A stretch of DNA of 64,000 nucleotides. It comes from Chionis minor (Eukaryota > Chordata > Aves > Charadriiformes > Chionididae). Location: NCBI GenBank assembly GCA_013398295.1, contig VZSF01008499.1:338899-402898 (forward strand), written 5' to 3'. The notes under the pieces were generated by a model that was given only the letters and a program-made list of their open reading frames with translations, ran no database searches and was not told where the DNA came from. This document shows positions 59,501 through 64,000 of the stretch, one piece after another (within the stretch, counting starts at the first letter, position 1; each line of letters opens with the position of its first letter). Both the position numbers and the translations under genes were made by a program.

Positions 59501-62500
59501 CAGTCCTTGCATTCTGCAGCCTGATGGACATTTTGTACCCTAAAATTGGAAGAGGGAAATAATTGTCTTAAAATATTCACGAGTAAACCTAACATTACAT
59601 TTGCAGACTTTTGGCCAACATTGAAAACACATTTGAAAAAAAAAAAAAAAGGCAAGATTCTGCAAGTTCTCCTCAAATGTCCTGTCCTGTTCATCCAACT
59701 TCACCAAGGACTTGCATGACTCAGAGCAAGCCACCTCCTGGCTGATCCTTTACCTCCTGTGCCTCTGGCACTGGTGTGATGGAATCGGTGAAACGCATCC
59801 TCAGAAACCTGCCACAAGGGGGTGTGAGGAACAAGTAAACCGTTAATTTTCCCTCTCCTCTGTTCCTCAGGGGTGACCTATGACATACATATATATATAT
59901 ATTTCCCAAAGGCTTGCTGTAAGGAGAAGTCTGTTGTCCAGTTTGAGCAAGGATGTTATTTAAGCAAAACCATCCTCATAAAAGCTTAATGTTCTTACAG
60001 ACTAGAGCTCTTTGCCAAGACGTCATCAAGTAAGTGTAGCATAGAGATGGGCTGAGATGCAAGAGGCAAGAGAGAGACAAATTAACAGCTTATACACAAA
60101 GATATCCAGTCAATCATTATAAATATTTTCCTGAACATTTTGTCATCTGAATTCCTAAAAAACAACTAGGGAAGCGTAAGTTATTTCTAGCTATTTCTTT
60201 TCTTTGTCGCACATCTTTCTTTCCATTGCCTTTGTTTTACCAACTCCAAAAGTGGCAATATCAAAATTCTGAGAATAAATCCTTCTTGTTCCTAGGAAAA
60301 GCCACCTTTTATTTCATCTTTCATTTCCAGACTTACTTTCTCTTCCGATTCTGCACCCCTGCAAACATCTCTTCTCCCTCTTTCTTTCTCCTCATTTTTT
60401 TCTTTTTTTCCCTTCTTTCTTTCTTCCTTTCTTTCCCACAGGTGATCTCTCCAGGCTGCCCCAACGTGAAGGGTTACCTGTCCTCCCTCAGACCTAAAGC
60501 CCCACCACATGCTGGCTGCATGGCACCCGTCGTAGTGGTTTCGCAGAGGTCCATGAGTGTCCTACTGACAGGCCCCACTTTCGCCCCCAGAGCCTGTTGC
60601 TCACCCACCCAGTCATCATCTGCACAGATGGGCCAGTTCTTCTCATACTGGCAGGTGGACTGGGACATGTGCTCCACAATCCTGGGACCACGCACTCCTG
60701 CACCCTCCTTTTCAAAGGTAGTCGTTCCATCTTGTGCCTGCCAGGAGGAAAAAAGGGGAAAAGCAAAACTGAGATTAACTGAAAAGCTGTCAAGACAAAA
60801 GAAATATAACATCGATGTCCTTAAACACTCAGTGGCATAGCTGATGTGTGGCAATTGCAGCCATCTGGAAAGCATCACACTGAACCATGCAAGGATTTTA
60901 TTCCTGACATTTCTTGTGAGATACAATTTTGTTTGTTTTGTCAGAATAAAGCTTTTCATCTCTTACATCTGCTATGTAGGGAGCTGGTGATGCTCAGGAT
61001 ATATTATGATAATATCACTCCACAGAAATCTTGTTTTCTGTATGTAAATATAAAATTAACTTGAAATTAGATTGAAACTGATTAAGTTTAAGCAAATACT
61101 TAGAAATGTCTATGTTCTATTTCCATTTGCTGCAATATTTCTAAATTTCTATTTTCATTCTACCACCTTCAGCATGCACAAAACTGCCTTAAAGAGATGT
61201 ATGAAGAGAGTTTTCCCATTGGTGTTTCTGATTTTAATCATAGCTGCTACCTGTAAGCTTGTAGCACTGTTTTGTCTGGTGTAAAGAGAAAGCAAGCTAA
61301 TAACATTGCAATAAAAATAATAATGTCAGTGATGGATTCCACTGTGCTAATGGAAAGAAGAAAAATAACTATACTGAGATTTTCTTCAAACCTGAGAAGA
61401 GTAAGGGCATATATACAAAGTAATTCTAAGCCAAAACACTGTGAGGATTCCTGCTGTGTTATCACTTAGTAAAAGATCGGAAAATAATTATTTTTCATAA
61501 AAGAAAGCCCTGTTTTAGGGCTTGAGATGTAATTAAATCTGACTGTATTCCTCTGCATACGTTATGGTCTTTTCAAAATGATTAATTATTATTACAATTA
61601 ATGCTTAATTCTGAGGCAGAGAAAGTTTTCTTAATTCTAGTCTCCAGGGCCAGAACCTCAGCCCTCGAGAAGTGGAATGTCGTTACTAAAATCAGCAGAT
61701 TCATGGAGGTTTGATCCATCCTGTGGATCTGGGCCAAGTGCCTCTTAAAAGTAATAAATAACAACTTTATTTTTAGGTGGTCTGTGCCCTTTCAACATTG
61801 ACAGCTCCAATGCAACTGCTTCTGTTTTGTCCCATCTGCTTCCTATAATTTCTGTCATTTGTTAGAACATGCACATTCTTCAAAAAACAGTCACAAAGAC
61901 AAACATAAAGAATCTAACATGAGATTATGGCCTGACACCTCAATGAGAAAAGAGCAAAGCTATATTAGCATAGTTGAAAATCAAGTCTATCTCTTTCCTT
62001 ATCTAAAAATTTATTCTTACTTAGCTGTAGTTTAACCTGATGTTGCTGCCACAGGAATCCTTTTTTTTTAATGTGTATTTTATAACACAGCTATTGTGTG
62101 TAACTTGTAAGAGGAAAACCCCGCTGAAGTACCACCCAAAGGAGAGTAGAATTCACCCTAATAAACATGAAAATTCCTGACTGTCTGGACCCACCAGCAT
62201 CCAGTCAGTTAGGTTTAAGACTTAGAGCCTCACCTATGAATCATGAATTCATGTTAATGTCTATGCTTTGCTGCTCCTGAAGCCAGGCAGATTCAGCAAA
62301 ACTGAATTAAGCAAAACTAGAGAGCTGGATACTCAAGAGCTACTGATGAAAGTCCAGCAGCGAAGTGCTTACAGCAAGCTTGCGCATATGTGTACGCATT
62401 AAATTTTATGAGCTAGGTGACAGCCAAAATGTATCTATCTAATGAATGAACATTAAATAAATGCTTACTTTTCAAAACAGAGAGAGATGAAAAGAAATCA

Positions 62501-62568
62501 AGTAAGCAAACTCATACCCAGGCTAAGTTGAGGCACAGCAACACACAGAGGATCTTCATTGCTATCAT
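55834..62568 (-). CDS. FGA: FGA, fibrinogen alpha chain precursor (alpha and alpha-E), whole coding span
   Basis: Six minus-strand exons. Splicing all six gives the 766-residue alpha-E chain; reading through the exon 5 donor gives the 537-residue common alpha chain. Signal peptide is about 1-18 (MIAMKILCVLLCLNLAWA). Fibrinopeptide A ends GVR33 and thrombin cleaves before GPR (34-36), the A knob. CPSGC at 64-68 opens the coiled coil and CKGTC at 180-184 closes it. The αC region (about 205-530) has a Cys pair at 317 and 348, Ser-rich stretches and two RGD motifs (273-275, 284-286), but no tandem 13-residue repeats as in mammals. Exons 3 and 4 (184 and 146 bases) have the standard vertebrate lengths. 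A bipartite alpha gene encoding a fibrinogen-like C domain was first described in chicken. Confidence 0.97.
56589..56594 (-). terminator. FGA: Candidate polyadenylation signal ATTAAA for the common alpha transcript
   Basis: ATTAAA on the minus strand 307 bases past the exon 5 stop and 45 bases before the exon 6 acceptor. It is the best hexamer in intron 5, and the T tract of the acceptor could act as its downstream element. Weaker GATAAA also occurs near 56817. Confidence 0.45.
56901..58004 (-). CDS. FGA: FGA exon 5 (end of coiled coil and αC region)
   Basis: Starts at VDIDIKIRACKGTC after acceptor ATATAG. In the common form it reads to TAG at 56903-56901 and ends GKGTRASQK. In alpha-E it ends at 56924, where AAAG precedes donor GTACAC, and joins DCDD of exon 6. 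It encodes the αC connector and domain with the two RGD motifs. Confidence 0.95.
   Translation of the reverse strand: MDIDIKIRACKGTCAKSFDYQLDKESYDNIQKQLTQANSIDLHPELQTTTLSTLKMRPLKDSNVPEHFKHKPLPEMQALNIINNIRQMQVVLEKSDTDTNPSRGDSLYPVAESRGDGPSYTSKLVTPTHGRETLNLEGKTSSTVHRCTKTTTKKIVTGPDGPREEVVEKMVSSDGSDCSYLHGAGNVRGEGSMYHVGGIDSFHKLDGLLPDLESFFTPDSLSAASRPFAGSSSISTSSHMTGTGSSHLSTGVSSHSGTYGGKGKFTDLGEDEEDDFRGLHLQPSGFPTGSASHSKTVVTSSSSSFNKGGSTFETKSLKTREITEQLGGVHHDQSAEDTPDFQARSLRPRRMKQRTASTGKGTRASQK
58966..59111 (-). CDS. FGA: FGA exon 4 (coiled coil)
   Basis: 146 bases encoding IDEAYGHVSGELRRRIVTLK through IQEQVVEMKRLE, heptad-rich helix. Acceptor TTTCAG and donor GTAGGT at 58965. Confidence 0.96.
59356..59539 (-). 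CDS. FGA: FGA exon 3 (disulfide ring and coiled coil)
   Basis: 184 bases starting GTKCPSGCRMQGLIDETEQD. The CPSGC cysteines link to the other chains. Acceptor ATTTTAG and donor GTGAGT at 59355. Confidence 0.96.
59889..59902. repeat. (AT)n microsatellite in FGA intron 2
   Basis: Seven AT units. Simple repeat. Confidence 0.75.
60368..60437. repeat. Long pyrimidine tract in FGA intron 2
   Basis: About 70 bases of almost pure C and T on the plus strand (purine-rich on the FGA strand), built of CTTT and CCTTT units. A low-complexity tract able in principle to adopt triplex structure. Confidence 0.75.
60609..60737 (-). CDS. FGA: FGA exon 2 (fibrinopeptide A and A knob)
   Basis: 43 codons from AQDGTTTFEKEGAGVR-GPRIVE to NWPICADDDW. 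Acceptor CTGGCAG at 60738 and donor GTGGGT at 60608, chosen because it keeps phase with exon 3. The fibrinopeptide, GPR knob and CADDDW block match the family. Confidence 0.94.
62518..62568 (-). CDS. FGA: FGA exon 1 coding part (signal peptide)
   Basis: 17 codons, MIAMKILCVLLCLNLAW, then donor GTATGA at 62517. It joins exon 2 in phase 0. A second ATG at codon 4 could also start a working signal peptide; the first has an A at -3. Confidence 0.92.
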
Positions 62569-62628
62569 CTTCAGGAGAAAAGCAAGCAGAACTCTGACTG
62601 AAAGGATGCTCTTCACCGGTCTTCTGGT

Positions 62629-62639
62629 GCAATTTAAAC
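62629..62639 (-). promoter_or_regulatory. FGA: Possible FGA TATA-like element
   Basis: GGTTTAAATT on the minus strand about 65 bases before the ATG. It could serve as a degenerate TATA box and would put the start near 62600. No better TATA is visible in the expected range. Confidence 0.35.
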
Positions 62640-62655
62640 CTTAATGCAAAGCTGA

Positions 62656-62669
62656 GATTAATCATTATG
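62656..62669 (-). promoter_or_regulatory. FGA: HNF1-type site upstream of FGA
   Basis: GATTAATCATTATG (plus-strand reading) fits the HNF1 palindrome at 10 of 13 fixed positions, about 90 bases upstream of the ATG. Human FGA depends on an HNF1 site at a comparable promoter-proximal place. Confidence 0.55.
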
Positions 62670-62808
62670 CTCCCTTCTGTTTGGAAATAAAACATGCCAA
62701 CTGCTCCCCTCCCCCTTAGGTGATTACTTAAGGCCTCTTGCACAAGTTCCTGATGTTTTTTGCTCCAGTTAAGTTTGTATAACACCAACATGCGGGCAAC
62801 ATCATGTA

Positions 62809-62817
62809 TTCCAGGAA
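62809..62817 (-). promoter_or_regulatory. FGA: STAT-type site upstream of FGA
   Basis: TTCCTGGAA is a perfect TTCNNNGAA palindrome about 240 bases upstream of the ATG. It would suit IL-6/STAT3 induction, the known mode of fibrinogen control. Confidence 0.5.
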
Positions 62818-64000
62818 AAAATCTTCTAAAGCTTAGTTTCTCGTAACTGGATGTTCAGCTACGATGCATGCAGGATCTAGCAGGATCCAGCAAAGCTTAC
62901 CTGCTGGAAGCCACGCACACTCTGTGCAATGGGTATTTAGCTAGCATCATCAAAGAGTTGATATTTGAAATAGGAAGTCATTCATTTGCCCTTTCTTTGT
63001 GACTGTGTTCCACTGCTGTGAAATCCATTGGCCTTTCCAAAGCAAGTACTAGTCTACGAAAGGTTGATACAGTCTATCTGTGACCACGTGGTCATCAACT
63101 GAAATTAATTCCTGAGGAAGGCAGAGCCCAGTTTACATCAGTTCTTACAGCTGGACCTTACTAATACCTGTATAATGCGTAATGTGTTTAGCATTATGCT
63201 GTCTTTTACATAAATGGCATATTATAATTTTTTATTGAGTAGGATTTGTTTCAAATGAACACATATTTATAAAAAGAAAAGTACAGTTGTAATTGAAAAT
63301 GTCCCAGAACAGTTGTTCAGCATAACCAAATCTTCCTCAGAAGTCACGTCTCCTTAAATGTTTGTATAATGGCTATAGGTTCTGTGTTGCAATTGATAAC
63401 GTGCTGCTGCTCTGATCTCTATAACAAGCCTTACTGTCACTGGGGAGTGTTGTACATGGCTGCCAGACACTTGAGAGATGCTCCCCACCTCAAAAGTTGC
63501 CACTGCAGTGAGCAGGAAAGAGCAAGAAAACCCTTGCTTGAGCAAACGTGAGCCTAAGCAGTTGAAAGAACAAAATTCTCTCTTGGCTTTTTAAAGCTGC
63601 ATGATATTCACAAAACTCTCCATTATCTACAGGTTGCAACGTCTTACATATTCTGCTTTAGTGGGACACATTTAAGCTTGACTCTGGCATTTTACAACAT
63701 ATTTAATTCAAAATAGCTGATATTGGCTTTGGATCTATTCCAGCAGCCATTCCAGGTTTTGTCTTATCTTCATTTCCTCTGCTGTTTCTCTTGTTTTCTG
63801 CCTTTGGGAGGCTTGAACCCTCTCCAGTTAAAGCTCACTGCAGCTGAACTGGACCCTTTGTTTCGTCCCATTTCTGGCCTTTCATTTCATGCTTCTCTTA
63901 TCTAACAAAACAGTCTTAAACCTGACTTATCACCAGTATCACTGATAGGAAGTCATATCCTCAGGTAGCAGAAGAGCTCAATAAGATGGTGCTAGAGTGA
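62818..64000. other. FGA upstream spacer, no gene recognised
   Basis: AT-rich DNA toward the expected FGG gene. Open frames are under 65 codons and none resembles the FGG C-terminus, so FGG begins beyond the window. Confidence 0.6.

Noticed and set aside
62900..64000. Possible 3' end of FGG
   Set aside because: No fibrinogen-domain coding sequence or compatible stop is readable on the minus strand; the gene must lie beyond the window.

Overview
The window is from a bird nuclear genome. It carries the conserved vertebrate block PLRG1 - FGB - FGA with intron-rich, avian-like genes, fragments of chicken-repeat-1 (CR1) LINEs and a solo endogenous-retrovirus LTR of the kind common in bird genomes. 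A CpG island containing an assembly gap marks the PLRG1 5' end. The species cannot be named from reading alone, but FGB intron 7, a standard avian phylogenetic marker, is complete here.

Layout. 1-230 is CpG-rich and may be the edge of an island belonging to a gene further left. 231-25476 is about 25 kb in which I recognise no gene; it holds low-complexity tracts and a minus-strand solo LTR at about 21610-22145. 25477-41475 (minus strand) is PLRG1, 15 coding exons, 516 codons plus stop, with a TATA-less ETS/CRE promoter near 41528-41564. 41700-46087 is non-coding spacer. 46088-53780 (plus strand) is FGB, 8 exons and 481 residues, with a readable liver/acute-phase promoter: C/EBP, HNF1, IL-6 element and TATA box. 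53781-55703 is the convergent spacer between FGB and FGA, with a CR1 fragment and one HNF1-like site. 55704-62817 (minus strand) is FGA, 6 coding exons. It can encode a common alpha chain (537 residues, stop in exon 5) and an alpha-E chain (766 residues, exon 5 spliced to a fibrinogen-C domain exon). FGG, the third chain gene, is not in the window and is expected to the right on the minus strand.

How the genes work together. FGB and FGA encode two of the three chains of the liver-secreted (AαBβγ)2 fibrinogen hexamer. The thrombin-released fibrinopeptides, the GPR and GHRP polymerisation knobs, the CPxGC cysteine motifs flanking the coiled coil and the beta-chain C-terminal domain can all be read. 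Both promoters carry HNF1 and STAT3/IL-6-type motifs, consistent with coordinated acute-phase induction. PLRG1 is an unrelated, ubiquitously expressed spliceosomal WD40 protein that is a long-standing neighbour.

No previously undescribed system was found. The points most worth checking are a pair of closely spaced RGD motifs in the alpha chain, the overlap of splicing and polyadenylation signals that decides alpha versus alpha-E, and a weak tandem splice donor at FGB exon 1.
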